Below, in pieces: positions 32,327 to 40,841 of a stretch of DNA of 52,522 nt (its first letter is position 1; each line of letters opens with the position of its first letter). The stretch is from assembly GCA_022824225.1 (NCBI GenBank), contig JAJEAH010000036.1:1-52522 (forward strand). Reading direction: 5' to 3'. Below the pieces are notes generated by a model. The model saw only the letters and a program-made list of their open reading frames with translations, did no database searches and was not told the DNA's origin. The stretch is from Chloroflexota bacterium (lineage in GTDB: Bacteria > Chloroflexota > UBA11872 > VXOZ01). Position numbers and translations under genes: made by a program.

Positions 32327-33316
32327 ATGGATTCACGCATGCGCACACGACGCTCGTTGCTCACCTTCGTACTGGCCTTGGCGACGCTCCTTGGGGGCTG
32401 CGCCGTGCAGCCGGCCGCCGCGCCGGAGGCAACCGCGCCGCCCGCCGCTACCGAGGCGCCCGCCGCCACGGCGGCATTCCCCCGGACCATCATCGACGGC
32501 CTGGGCAACGAAATTACCATTGCGGAGCGGCCGGAACGCATCGTCTCGCTTACCTTGGCAACGGATGAGGTTTTGCTCTCCCTCGTCGACACGTCCCGCG
32601 TGCGCGCCGTTACGTACTTGGCCGGGGACTCGCTCTGGACGAACGTGAGCGAGATGGCCCAACAGGTAGAGCACACCGTGGAGTCCGATCCGGAGCAGAT
32701 CATCGCTCTGGAACCCGACCTCGTCCTGGCGGCGACATACAATAACCCCGACCACGTCAAGCTGCTGCAAGACGCCGGTATCACGGTGGTAGTGGTGTCG
32801 CTGTTCGATACGGTGGGCCGGATTGCGGAGAACATCCGCTTCGTGGCGCAGGTTACCGGTGACGAGGCACGGGCGGAGGAGATCATCGCCGCCATGGAGG
32901 CGCGGCTGGCGGCAATCGAGGCGCAGGTGGCGCAGGCGGAGTCAAAGCCCCGCGTCCTCTTCTACTCGTCCTTTGGCAGTTCCGCCGGTAAGGGCTCGAC
33001 CTTTAGCGACATCGTGCAGCGGGCGGGCGGCGTCAACCTGGGCGATGAGGCGTTGGCCGGCCCCTTTGGGGAGATATCGCTGGAAAAGATCGTGGAACTC
33101 GACCCCGATGTCATCATCACCGACGAGTATGCCCCGGCCGACGATGCCAAGTGGCAGGAGAATTTCGCGAACCATCCGGCGCTGGCCAATGTGAGCGCAA
33201 AGCGGAACGGCCGCATCCACACCGTGCCCGCGCGTCATCTCTCTTCGGTGTCGCACTACATCGTCGAGGGCGTCTATGCTGTGGCGAAACTGCTACACCC
33301 CGATCTCGTTGAGTGA
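32327..33316 (+). CDS. ABC transporter substrate-binding lipoprotein, metal-chelate/cobalamin (BtuF/FecB) type
   Basis: A 329-residue class III periplasmic-binding protein. The signal segment RRSLLTFVLALATLLGGC ends in a lipobox with the lipidated cysteine at about residue 25, followed by an Ala/Pro/Thr linker. The fold signature is TIIDGLGNEITIAERPERIVSL (residues 53-74), then VVSLFDTVGRIAENIRFVAQVTG and the C-terminal NGRIHTVPARHLSSVSHYIVEG. The family delivers iron chelates, heme or cobalamin to FecCD-type permeases, and both other subunits follow downstream. The start ATG 32327 has GGAAGGAAG upstream; the open frame back to 32120 is upstream noise. Confidence 0.9.
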   Translation: MDSRMRTRRSLLTFVLALATLLGGCAVQPAAAPEATAPPAATEAPAATAAFPRTIIDGLGNEITIAERPERIVSLTLATDEVLLSLVDTSRVRAVTYLAGDSLWTNVSEMAQQVEHTVESDPEQIIALEPDLVLAATYNNPDHVKLLQDAGITVVVVSLFDTVGRIAENIRFVAQVTGDEARAEEIIAAMEARLAAIEAQVAQAESKPRVLFYSSFGSSAGKGSTFSDIVQRAGGVNLGDEALAGPFGEISLEKIVELDPDVIITDEYAPADDAKWQENFANHPALANVSAKRNGRIHTVPARHLSSVSHYIVEGVYAVAKLLHPDLVE

Positions 33317-33663
33317 AGTCAGGCGCCGGGCAACGACACCATGGTGTAGGGGCAACCCTTGTGGTTGCCCGCGCCGGAGGACGAGAAGGGCAGCCGTGGG
33401 GTTTGCGCATAGGATAGGAATGGATAGCAACCCGTGTGGTTGCCCACATGGCGGGCAAAGAGGGCAGCCACAAGGGCTGCCCCTACGCGGGATGGGCGCG
33501 GGCGTAGGGGCGGTTCGCGAACCGCCCCTACGTGGTGAATGCCCCTACACGGCATGGGCGCCGGGCCAAAAAACCTGCGGTATCGGCGGGAGGCAGCGCT
33601 TGACTGCTCGCGCAGGTCCCGATGCGGCGGCCCTAATGCGCCTGCGTCGGCTACACTGTCCCA
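33317..33663. repeat. Repeat insertion inside the ABC importer operon
   Basis: The 347 bases between the binding protein and the permease are made largely of dispersed repeats: GTAGGGGCAACCCTTGTGGT at 33346-33371, CAACCCGTGTGGTTGCCC near 33428-33445, GGGCAGCCACAAGGGCTGCC at 33462-33482, and a perfect 30-bp palindrome at 33503-33532 whose arms read CGTAGGGGCGGTTCG and CGAACCGCCCCTACG. These hairpins may uncouple the binding-protein gene from the two genes downstream. Confidence 0.75.
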
Positions 33664-34833
33664 ATGGACACGCGTAGCAACGGCAAGGGAACCCAACCCA
33701 GGGAGGTTCGCGTTTACGTGCAAATCACGTCGAAGATGCTGGCTCTTTCCAGAACTCTGGCTCTGTCGAAGTTATTGCGACGGACTTTGGACGTAGAGGC
33801 CCCCCTCGCGTTGCGGCTGGCCCTGGCCTTGGGCCTTTTGGCGGCGCTGCTCCTGCTCTCGTTCGTCGTGACCATGGCTATCGGCGCGGTGGACGTGCCG
33901 CTGGGCGTCACCGCGTCCATCGTCATGCAGCAATTGGGCATACCCGTGGGCGCGGCGGCCACCGACGTGCAGTGGAGCATCATCAGCCACGTGCGCTTGC
34001 CGCGCGTACTCACCGCGGCGTTGGTGGGCGGGGCCCTCGCCTTGGCGGGCGCCACCATGCAGGGCATCTTCCGCAATCCGTTGGCCGACCCCGGCATCAT
34101 CGGCGTTTCCGCCGGCGGCGCGCTGGGCGCGGTGGTCGCCATACACTTCGGCCTCCGCAGCATTCACTATCTCGTCACGCCGGCCTTCGCCTTCGCAGGG
34201 GCGCTGGCCGCGGTCATGCTGGTCTACGCGCTCGCCGCCACGCGCGGCGTGGACCCCTTGACGACCATGATTCTCGCCGGGGTGGCGGTGCAGGCCTTCA
34301 TCGGCGCCCTCATTTCGGCGGTGCTCACGCTCACGGCCAATGTCAACGCCATGCGCGAGATCGTCTTCTGGCTCACCGGCAGCCTGAGCGCGCGGAGCTG
34401 GACCCACGTGCAACTCATCCTGCCCTTCATCGTGGTGGGCAGCATTCTCCTGCTCTTCTTTGCCCGCGACGTCAACCTGATGGCGTTGGGAGAAGACTCA
34501 GCGCGCAGCATGGGGGTGGACGTGCGGCGGGTGCGGTTGATCATGCTGACGCTGGCGGCCCTGATCACGGCCGTTGCCGTGGCGGTGAGCGGCATCATCG
34601 GTTTTGTGGGGCTGGTCGTCCCGCACATGGTGCGCCTGGTGGTGGGCCCCGACCACCGGATCGTATTGCCCACCAGCCTGCTCACGGGGGCCGTGCTGTT
34701 GACGTGGGCGGACTTCGGCTCGCGGCTGCTGCTCCGGCCCCAGGAATTGCGGGTGGGCCTTATCACGGCCTTCTTCGGCGCGCCGTTCTTCATCTACCTC
34801 CTGTACCGCCGCCGGCAGGGCACGTCATTGTGA
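33664..34833 (+). CDS. ABC transporter permease, FecCD/BtuC family
   Basis: A 389-residue membrane protein of the FecCD family with about nine to ten hydrophobic segments. Signature stretches are RLPRVLTAALVGGALALAGA followed by TMQGIFRNPLADPGIIGVSAGGALGA (residues 113-160), GVDVRRVRLIMLTLAALITA and SGIIGFVGLVVPHMVRLVVG. It forms the channel of the iron-chelate/cobalamin importer with the binding protein at 32327 and the ATPase at 34830. The N-terminal 40 residues before the first helix are longer than usual, and a later start is possible. Its TGA overlaps the GTG of the ATPase gene (GTGA), so these two are translationally coupled. Confidence 0.92.
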   Translation: MDTRSNGKGTQPREVRVYVQITSKMLALSRTLALSKLLRRTLDVEAPLALRLALALGLLAALLLLSFVVTMAIGAVDVPLGVTASIVMQQLGIPVGAAATDVQWSIISHVRLPRVLTAALVGGALALAGATMQGIFRNPLADPGIIGVSAGGALGAVVAIHFGLRSIHYLVTPAFAFAGALAAVMLVYALAATRGVDPLTTMILAGVAVQAFIGALISAVLTLTANVNAMREIVFWLTGSLSARSWTHVQLILPFIVVGSILLLFFARDVNLMALGEDSARSMGVDVRRVRLIMLTLAALITAVAVAVSGIIGFVGLVVPHMVRLVVGPDHRIVLPTSLLTGAVLLTWADFGSRLLLRPQELRVGLITAFFGAPFFIYLLYRRRQGTSL

Positions 34834-35699
34834 GCGCACTCCCGGCACCAGACCGCATCGCGGGCGCCGCGCTCGCGGTTGACGGCGTCTCCTACGCCGT
34901 GGGCGCGGCCAAATTGCTCCAGGCGGTTTCCCTGGAGGTACGGCGCGGGTCCTTACTCGGTCTCATCGGCCCCAACGGCGCCGGCAAGTCCACCTTGCTG
35001 CGTTGCATCAGCCAACTGCTGTCGCCCACCGCCGGTCAGGTGCATCTGGACGGCGGGGACCTGCGCGGACGTTCGCCCCGGGAAGTTGCGCGCCGGATCG
35101 CGCTCCTGCCCCAGAGCACCACCGTGAACTTTGCCTTTACGTGCCTGGAAGTCGTCCTCATGGGCCGCAACCCCCACCTGGGGCGGTTTCAGGCCGAAGG
35201 CGCCGGAGACCGCGCCCTGGCGCGGCAACACCTGGCGGACACCGGCGCGGCGGAATTCGTCACGCGCCTCATCACGGAAGTTTCAGCGGGTGAACGCCAG
35301 CGGGTGCTGCTGGCCAGAGCGCTCACCCAGCAACCCCGCCTGCTCTTGCTGGACGAACCGACCGCGGGCTTGGACGTCCAGCACCAGTTGCAGGTGTTCG
35401 GGCTCATCCGCGGCCTCGTGAGCCAGGGCCTCACGGCTGTGGCCGTGGTCCACGACCTCAATCTCGCCGCGCGCTACTGCGAACGACTCGTGCTGCTGCA
35501 CCGCGGCCGGGTGGCGGCGCGGGGCACCGTGGCGGAGGTGCTCACGCCCCCCAATCTGGCGCGGGTCTTCAACGTAGAGGCCAGGGTGGAGCACGATCCG
35601 GCGCTGAACGCGCCGCGTGTAACGGTCATTGCTCCTCTCGCTGGCCGGCAGGGCCGCGGTGCGGCCGCGTCTGATCCTGAGGGTGAGCAAAGCAAGTGA
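34830..35699 (+). CDS. ABC transporter ATP-binding protein, FecE/BtuD/HmuV type
   Basis: A 289-residue ABC ATPase. Walker A GPNGAGKST lies near residue 50. The Q-loop is in LLPQSTTVNFAFTCLEVVLMGRNPH, the signature reads VSAGERQRVLLARAL (ABC motif LSGGE changed to VSAGE), Walker B is LLLLDEPTAGLD, and the H-loop is VVHDLNLA. It powers the importer whose other subunits lie upstream. Start GTG 34830 overlaps the permease stop. The open frame extends back to 33972, but that part is the out-of-frame shadow of the permease. The last 20 residues are low complexity. Confidence 0.93.
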   Translation: MSALPAPDRIAGAALAVDGVSYAVGAAKLLQAVSLEVRRGSLLGLIGPNGAGKSTLLRCISQLLSPTAGQVHLDGGDLRGRSPREVARRIALLPQSTTVNFAFTCLEVVLMGRNPHLGRFQAEGAGDRALARQHLADTGAAEFVTRLITEVSAGERQRVLLARALTQQPRLLLLDEPTAGLDVQHQLQVFGLIRGLVSQGLTAVAVVHDLNLAARYCERLVLLHRGRVAARGTVAEVLTPPNLARVFNVEARVEHDPALNAPRVTVIAPLAGRQGRGAAASDPEGEQSK

Positions 35700-35841
35700 T
35701 ACCCTTGCCGCGTCCGAGCGCGCGCAAACGGGCAAACCCGGAAGTGGCGCTGCCCGCGTTCGCGCGGCGTTTGTGCGCGGCGTTTGCGCGCGGCGTTTGC
35801 GCGCGGCGTTGCCGGGCGCCTCACCCGCGGTCTTTGCGCAA
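35700..35841. repeat. 13-bp tandem repeat after the ABC operon
   Basis: GCGCGGCGTTTGT/C is repeated about four times in tandem at 35762-35813 (starts at 35762, 35775, 35788 and 35801). It lies between the ATPase gene and the candidate PHO-box array. No gene is seen. Confidence 0.65.
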
Positions 35842-35880
35842 GTTAATGCCATGTTCACGCGTGGATAACGTGCCCCTAAC
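35842..35880 (+). promoter_or_regulatory. Candidate PHO box, four 11-bp direct repeats
   Basis: Hexamers GTTAAT (35842), GTTCAC (35853), GATAAC (35864) and CCTAAC (35875) recur at exactly 11-bp steps, with unrelated five-base spacers. This is the geometry of PhoB/PhoP-type response-regulator sites (direct repeats about one helical turn apart; GTTCACC in Streptomyces, TTAACA in Bacillus). It sits about 300 bases upstream of the PhoB-like gene, and a second array of the same kind precedes the next genes (38852). The function is inferred; the spacing is seen directly. Confidence 0.6.
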
Positions 35881-36176
35881 ATGGTAGGCGTACTATCGGA
35901 ATTGCCACCTGAGGCCCACTGTTTTGTGGCCTTGCCCCTCGCCATAGGGTGGTATTCAAGACCGCCCTATGGCGAACCCCCCCTCCATCGAACGCGCAGC
36001 CACATCCCTAGCGGCGGCCTGCTGCAACGCCTGCGCCGCTAACGCGGACCCACCACGCCAGACGGCTGACCTCCAACATGCGCTCGGGCCCAGGCCGCCC
36101 TGCTCAGCGCGGCAAGCGTGTGACATAATAGAGCCGGAGCGGCCGCGGGAAAGACGAGGTCGGCCCAACCCGCCGA
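35881..36176. other. Leader region of the phoBR unit
   Basis: About 300 bases between the candidate PHO box and the response-regulator gene. It is presumably the promoter and leader. GGTGGTATTC-AAGACCGCCCTATGG near 35949-35970 echoes CCATAGGGTGGTATT as a loose inverted repeat. No gene is seen. Confidence 0.35.
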
Positions 36177-36905
36177 ATGCCATACATGTCTGAGGAGCAG
36201 CCATTGCCACGCGAAAAAGTGCTCATCATCGAGGACGACGACAATCTGCAAGAGGCGCTGCGGTATCGCCTCGAGCAGGACGGCTATGAAGTGCACAGCG
36301 CGATGGATGGTGAACAGGGGCTGGACCTGGCGCGGGAGGCGCAACCGGACCTCATCGTGCTCGACATTATGATGCCGGTGCTGGACGGCTTCGAGGTCTG
36401 CCGCATTCTGCGCCAGGAGACTGCCGTGCCCATCATCATACTCACGGCAAAAGGCGAAGAGGTCGACCGCGTCGTCGGCCTGGAGTTGGGTGCGGACGAT
36501 TACGTGGTCAAGCCGTTCCACACCCGCGAGTTGCTGGCCCGCATCCGCGCGGTGCGCCGCCGCTCGCGTCCCGGCGACAACGCGCTCCCCATCGGAGAGG
36601 CGGTAGACGTACTGAACGCCGGCGACCTGCAGCTCAATCTTACCCGTCACTCCGCCACCTTAGGCGAGTGCGCGCTGGCGCTGAAACCCAAGGAATTCAG
36701 TTTGCTGGCGCTGCTGATGTCCGGCCGCAACCGGGTATTTACCCGCGACCAGATTCTCGAGCGTATTTGGGGCTTTGACTGGGTGGGTGACAATCGTACT
36801 GTAGACGTGCACGTGCGGCGGCTGCGCGAGAAGATCGAGGCAGACCCCAGCGAACCAACTCGCATCGTAACCGTGCGTGGCGTTGGCTACCGGTTTGAGG
36901 GATGA
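36177..36905 (+). CDS. phoB: Response regulator, OmpR/PhoB family
   Basis: A 242-residue two-domain regulator. The receiver domain (residues 13-130) has the acidic pair in IIEDDD, phosphoacceptor D63 in LIVLDIMMP, T/S switch region IIILTAKGE and the lysine in VVKPF. The C-terminal winged helix (150-242) has LALKPKEFSLLALLMSGRNRVFTRDQILERIW and VDVHVRRLREKIE, typical of PhoB/OmpR. It pairs with the kinase that overlaps it by four bases (ATGA). PhoB identity rests on phoU and polyphosphate genes nearby. The start is uncertain: ATG 36177, ATG 36186, or TTG 36204, which has the best spacing to GAGGAG. Confidence 0.92.
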   Translation: MPYMSEEQPLPREKVLIIEDDDNLQEALRYRLEQDGYEVHSAMDGEQGLDLAREAQPDLIVLDIMMPVLDGFEVCRILRQETAVPIIILTAKGEEVDRVVGLELGADDYVVKPFHTRELLARIRAVRRRSRPGDNALPIGEAVDVLNAGDLQLNLTRHSATLGECALALKPKEFSLLALLMSGRNRVFTRDQILERIWGFDWVGDNRTVDVHVRRLREKIEADPSEPTRIVTVRGVGYRFEG

Positions 36906-38680
36906 GGCTACCCAAGTCGCTGCATTGGCGCATCACGCTGGCCTACACCGCGTTGATCATACTCACGCTGGGTGTCGCCAGCTTCTATCTCGTCACGTTC
37001 GTCCGTAGCACGTACCTGACGAATCTCGAAACGCGTCTGGAGCAAGAAGCGCGCCTGGTGGCCGAAGCGACCGCCCGCTACTTTCCCGCGCAAACGGACG
37101 CCGCTGCCCTGCAGGCCGCCAGCGAGCGCATGAGCGCCACCATCTCCGCCCGGGTTACCCTCATCGCGCCGGACGGCGCGGTGCTCGCCGATAGCTGGGA
37201 GGACCCGGCAAGCTTGGCGAACCAGGCGCAGCAGCCGGAGGTGCGGCGCGCACTGGCCGCCGCAGTGGGCAGCCATACTCGCAGCGACGCCGCGGACGAG
37301 GACCTGATCCACGTCGCGGTGCCCATAGTGGTGGACGAGCGCGTGCTGGGCGTCGCGCGGGTCGCGGAACCGGTGGCCCAGGTGCAAGAGATTGTGAACC
37401 GCAATATCGCCGTGGTCGGCCTGATCGGCATCGCCGGCGGCGTGCTGGCGGTGCTGATTGGCTTCGTCGTGGCCTCGCGCACGTCCCGGTCCATCGGCGC
37501 GCTCACCGAGGGCGCCCGCCAACTGGCCGCCGGGGAGCTGGACTACCGCGTGCCGGTTCCCGCGCGCGGCAGCCACGAGACCCAGGAGCTTGCCCAGGCG
37601 TTCAATCGCATGGCCGCTTCGCTGCGCGACCACGTGCGCGATCTTTCCGTGGAGCAGGGCAAACTGGCGGCGCTGCTCAACACTCTGGCGGACGGCGTGG
37701 TCGTCATCGACGGCAGCGGCCAAGTCGTGCTCCTAAACCGCGCCGCGGCACAGATTCTCACTATCGACGGCGACAGCGTCTTGGGCCGCCGCTTCGCGGA
37801 AGTCGTCCGCGACTACAGCCTCCAACAGCTCGTGACGCGCTGCGCTGAGCAGCGCGAGGTGCAGCACGGCGAGGTGGAAATACCCCAGTGGCGGCGGTAC
37901 CTGAGCGCTATAGCAACCCCCCTGGCCGACCAAGATGAGTCGAGCGTGTTGCTCACCATGCATGACTTGACCCGCATCCGCCAGGTGGAGACGACGAGAA
38001 AAGAGTTCGTGAGCAATGTATCGCACGAATTGCGCGGCCCGCTGGCGGCGGTAAAAGTGCTCGTCGAATCCCTGGCCAGCGGCGCGCTGAAAGAGAAGAA
38101 GCGTTCCAAGGACTTCCTGAAACGCATCGACGGCGAGGTGGACCGCATGACGGCCATGGTGAACGAGTTGATGCGGCTGTCGCGCCTGGAAAGCGACCAG
38201 GCCGGCCTGCAACTCGAACCGCTGGACCTGGGTCCGTTCCTGGCCGCGTTACAAGAGGAACACCAGGCGCGCACGGCCAAGCGCGGCATCGCCCTCGACC
38301 TGGACGTGCCGGACCGCCTGGCCCGGGTACGCGGCGATGAGGACAAGCTGCGGCAGGTTTTCGATAACCTCTTGAGCAATGCCGTCAAGTTCACGCCCGC
38401 CGACGGCCGCATCGCCCTCTCGGCCCAACAGGAAAACGGTGTGGTCCGCCTGCGCGTGGCGGATTCCGGCGTCGGCATCCCGCGCAAGCACCTGCCCCAC
38501 ATCTTCGAACGCTTCTATAAGGTCGATCGGTCGCGCCACAGCGAGGGTTTCGGCCTGGGCCTGGCCATCGTCAAGCACATCGTGCAAGCCCACGGCGGCC
38601 GCATTCACGCGGAAAGCGTTGAAGGCCAGGGCACGACGTTCACGGTCTCCCTCCCGGTTGAGACCGACGAAAGTGGCTAG
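36902..38680 (+). CDS. phoR: Sensor histidine kinase, PhoR-like
   Basis: A 592-residue kinase. A transmembrane segment at residues 12-33 and another at 169-190 enclose an extracytoplasmic sensor of about 135 residues. A HAMP domain follows (192-245), then a PAS-like domain (250-345) and the dimerisation domain with phosphoacceptor H375 in SNVSHELRGPL. The ATPase domain has DNLLSNAVKFTPADGR (N box), VADSGVGIPRKHLPHIFERFY (G1/F) and GFGLGLAIVKHIVQAHGG (G2). It is overlapped with and co-translated after the response regulator. A PAS between HAMP and HisKA is the PhoR-type arrangement. Confidence 0.94.
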   Translation: MRLPKSLHWRITLAYTALIILTLGVASFYLVTFVRSTYLTNLETRLEQEARLVAEATARYFPAQTDAAALQAASERMSATISARVTLIAPDGAVLADSWEDPASLANQAQQPEVRRALAAAVGSHTRSDAADEDLIHVAVPIVVDERVLGVARVAEPVAQVQEIVNRNIAVVGLIGIAGGVLAVLIGFVVASRTSRSIGALTEGARQLAAGELDYRVPVPARGSHETQELAQAFNRMAASLRDHVRDLSVEQGKLAALLNTLADGVVVIDGSGQVVLLNRAAAQILTIDGDSVLGRRFAEVVRDYSLQQLVTRCAEQREVQHGEVEIPQWRRYLSAIATPLADQDESSVLLTMHDLTRIRQVETTRKEFVSNVSHELRGPLAAVKVLVESLASGALKEKKRSKDFLKRIDGEVDRMTAMVNELMRLSRLESDQAGLQLEPLDLGPFLAALQEEHQARTAKRGIALDLDVPDRLARVRGDEDKLRQVFDNLLSNAVKFTPADGRIALSAQQENGVVRLRVADSGVGIPRKHLPHIFERFYKVDRSRHSEGFGLGLAIVKHIVQAHGGRIHAESVEGQGTTFTVSLPVETDESG

Positions 38681-38851
38681 AGCCGCAGAGGTCGGCTGAA
38701 GGCCGGAGCCCCGGGCGACTGACCGGCCAACCGGCGCCGCGCTCGGTCCAGGCTTTGGCCGGGGTTCGCGCCGCCGGCCGGTGCGCCTTCCCCTCGCCCA
38801 CTGCCCTCTTCCCCTTCTTGCGCCCGCATTCTTATGACCGCGCCGCCGCGC

Positions 38852-38879
38852 GTTTACCAAATGTTCACCGTGCGCTAAC
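38852..38879 (+). promoter_or_regulatory. Second candidate PHO box, three 11-bp direct repeats
   Basis: GTTTAC (38852), GTTCAC (38863) and GCTAAC (38874) are spaced by exactly 11 bp, the same geometry and closely similar hexamers as the array at 35842. It lies about 90 bases upstream of the zinc-ribbon gene and 0.8 kb upstream of phoU. It would place these genes under the adjacent PhoB-like regulator. Confidence 0.6.
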
Positions 38880-38966
38880 GCGCTCGACAAGCCGCCCGGC
38901 TATGCTCAACAGTGAAGCAGTGAACTAACGTGAGGCGTGCGCGGGTGGCGCACGGTGAGGAAGGCG

Positions 38967-39251
38967 GTGGCTGACGAGACAATGGCCAAAGCGACGGTAG
39001 CGGCGCCCAGGGAGAGCGCCAAAGCGCGCACGCGGCAAGCGCCGGACGCCGGGAGGCGCAGATGGCTGTGCCCCTACTGCGCGCTGGACGTGTACCTTAT
39101 CCAGGACCGGGTGCGAGACTGCATCGTTCGACATCCCAAGATCATCGTGCGCGAAACCCAGTACTGGCGCTGCCCGGTGTGCCATGCGGTAGCCGATTGC
39201 GAGTTCGTGGACCACGCGGAACACATCGAGTACATTGCAAGCGACGGGTAG
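38967..39251 (+). CDS. Small zinc-ribbon-like protein in the pho cluster
   Basis: A 94-residue protein if started at GTG 38967, which has GAGGAAGG just upstream; ATG 38982 and an upstream GTG 38937 are alternatives. The C-terminal half has two CxxC knuckles, CPYC and CPVC about 40 residues apart, and a further isolated Cys and His-rich end, which together would bind one zinc. The N-terminus is basic and probably disordered. I do not recognise the family. Its place between phoR and phoU, behind a candidate PHO box, suggests a role in phosphate response, but that is inference. Confidence 0.7.
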   Translation: MADETMAKATVAAPRESAKARTRQAPDAGRRRWLCPYCALDVYLIQDRVRDCIVRHPKIIVRETQYWRCPVCHAVADCEFVDHAEHIEYIASDG

Positions 39252-39686
39252 GCGACCCCGGCTCGGCCTTTGCAAGCCGGACACTGCAAGCTGATCGAGC
39301 GCGCTTGGCCCATCGAGCGGTTGCATTGTGGCTTGCCCCCGGCCTTGCGCAGGAAAGTGTGCGGCCCGGGCCGGCAACGCGCGCAGCAGGCCGGTGGACC
39401 GCTTTCAACGCGCCGCGCTGGCGCCAGACCCGCAAGTCCAGGTAGGCAAAGGCGCGTCAATAGTGCAAAATGAGTAGATGTGCGACGCGATGGCCCGGGC
39501 AAGCGCGGCCAAGGACCGTTGACGTTCCACGCCCGACAGCCGGTGGCCGCCGTGGGCCCGGCGCGTGACAGCGGCTCCGCTTGCGCCGGGTATCGTTTGC
39601 CGGCGCAACCGCTCGTTTGCCGCAGCAACCGCTCCGTCGCGTTCGTCGACCGCGCGACCGGGCAGCACGGGAAAAGAGGCACTGCC
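39252..39686. other. Gene-free gap before phoU
   Basis: A 435-base GC-rich stretch. The phoU frame is open through part of it (to 39480), but the translated extension has no PhoU similarity. No repeat-family member or hairpin terminator is evident. Confidence 0.45.
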
Positions 39687-40349
39687 ATGATACGCACCAA
39701 CCTCGAGCAACAACTGGAAGAAGTCCAGGACTCTGTCCTCGCGCTGGCCAGTATGGTGGAAAAAGCCATTACCCACGCGGTGGAAGCCTTGCGGGACCGC
39801 GACTTGGAGGCTTCCCGGGCGGTCGTCGCATTCGACGACGTGATCGACAGGGGTCGCTTCGACATCGAGGAGCGGTGCGTAGACCTGCTCGCCACGCAGC
39901 AGCCGGCTGCCGTGGACCTGCGCTGGGTGATTGCCCTGCTGCACATCGCGGTTGAGCTGGAGCGCATGGGCGATTACGCCGAGGGGATCGGCAAGATCAG
40001 TCTCATGATGGGTGACGCGCCGCCTCTCAAGCCCCTCATCGACATTCCCCGCATGGCGGAGATGTCCATCGCCATGCTGCGCGAGAGCATAGACGCCCTG
40101 GTGACGCGGGACGTAGACCTGGCCCGGCGGGTCTGCGCAGCCGACGATGAGGTGGACGCCCTCCACGAGCAGACCTACCACGAGTTGCTCTTCTACATGA
40201 TCAAGGACCCGAGAAGCATCCAGCGGGCGACCTACTTGCTGTGGGTCACCCACGACCTGGAACGCACCGCCGACCGCGCCACCAACATTGCCGAGCGGGT
40301 AATCTACCTGGTCACAGGCGAGATGCTGGACCTGAACCTATCGAAATAG
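39687..40349 (+). CDS. phoU: Phosphate signalling protein PhoU
   Basis: A 220-residue all-helical protein made of two PhoU repeats. The first has the metal-site pattern ALRDRDLEASRAVVAFDDVIDRGRFDIEERCVDLL and the partner helix DLRWVIALLHIAVELERMGDYAEGI; the second has DLARRVCAADDEVDALHEQTYHELL and YLLWVTHDLERTADRATNIAERVIYL. PhoU links phosphate transport status to PhoR kinase control. The start ATG 39687 follows AAAGAGG. The Pst transporter genes with which phoU usually travels are absent from the window. Confidence 0.95.
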   Translation: MIRTNLEQQLEEVQDSVLALASMVEKAITHAVEALRDRDLEASRAVVAFDDVIDRGRFDIEERCVDLLATQQPAAVDLRWVIALLHIAVELERMGDYAEGIGKISLMMGDAPPLKPLIDIPRMAEMSIAMLRESIDALVTRDVDLARRVCAADDEVDALHEQTYHELLFYMIKDPRSIQRATYLLWVTHDLERTADRATNIAERVIYLVTGEMLDLNLSK

Positions 40350-40442
40350 CATCGTTGCCGGCTGCCAGCAGAGCGCGGCCAACGCGCCAACCGGCGTGCT
40401 TCACCCCGCGGCGGCGCGCTACACGCGAGAAAGATGAATAAC

Positions 40443-40841
40443 ATGGCACGAGTGCTGTTCGTTTGCGTGCACAATGCCGGCCGCAGCCAGATGGCGGAGG
40501 CGTTTTGCCAACACCTAGCCGACGGCCGCGCGGAAGCGCGTTCGGCCGGCACGGTTCCCGGCGAACGCGTGAATCCGGTGGCTGCGCAGGCCATGGCCGA
40601 GCGCGGCATCAGCTTGGACGGCCACCGGCCCAAGCTGCTCACGCCGGAACTCGCCGCGTGGGCGGACCGCGTCATCACCATGGGGTGCGGTATCGACGAG
40701 TCGTGCCCGGGGCTCACCGGCCCGGTGGAGGATTGGGGTCTGCCCGATCCCAGCGGACAGCCGCTGGGTTTCGTGCGGGGTGTCCGCGACCGGATCGAGG
40801 CTCAGGTCAACCTTCTTCTACGCGAACTGGACGGCCGGTAG
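40443..40841 (+). CDS. arsC: Arsenate reductase, low-molecular-weight phosphatase (thioredoxin-coupled) type
   Basis: A 132-residue LMW-PTP-fold protein. The P-loop is C8-VHNAGRS, the classic CX5R with R14. C82 and C88 in MGCGIDESCPG are the two further redox cysteines of the thioredoxin-linked arsenate reductases (compare C10, C82 and C89 of S. aureus ArsC). D104-P in LPDPSG is the general acid. It reduces arsenate, a phosphate mimic, to arsenite, which fits its place after phoU. I chose ATG 40443 for spacing to GAGAAAG; ATG 40434 is three codons earlier. The 3' end overlaps the convergent kinase-like gene by 35 bases. Confidence 0.92.
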   Translation: MARVLFVCVHNAGRSQMAEAFCQHLADGRAEARSAGTVPGERVNPVAAQAMAERGISLDGHRPKLLTPELAAWADRVITMGCGIDESCPGLTGPVEDWGLPDPSGQPLGFVRGVRDRIEAQVNLLLRELDGR

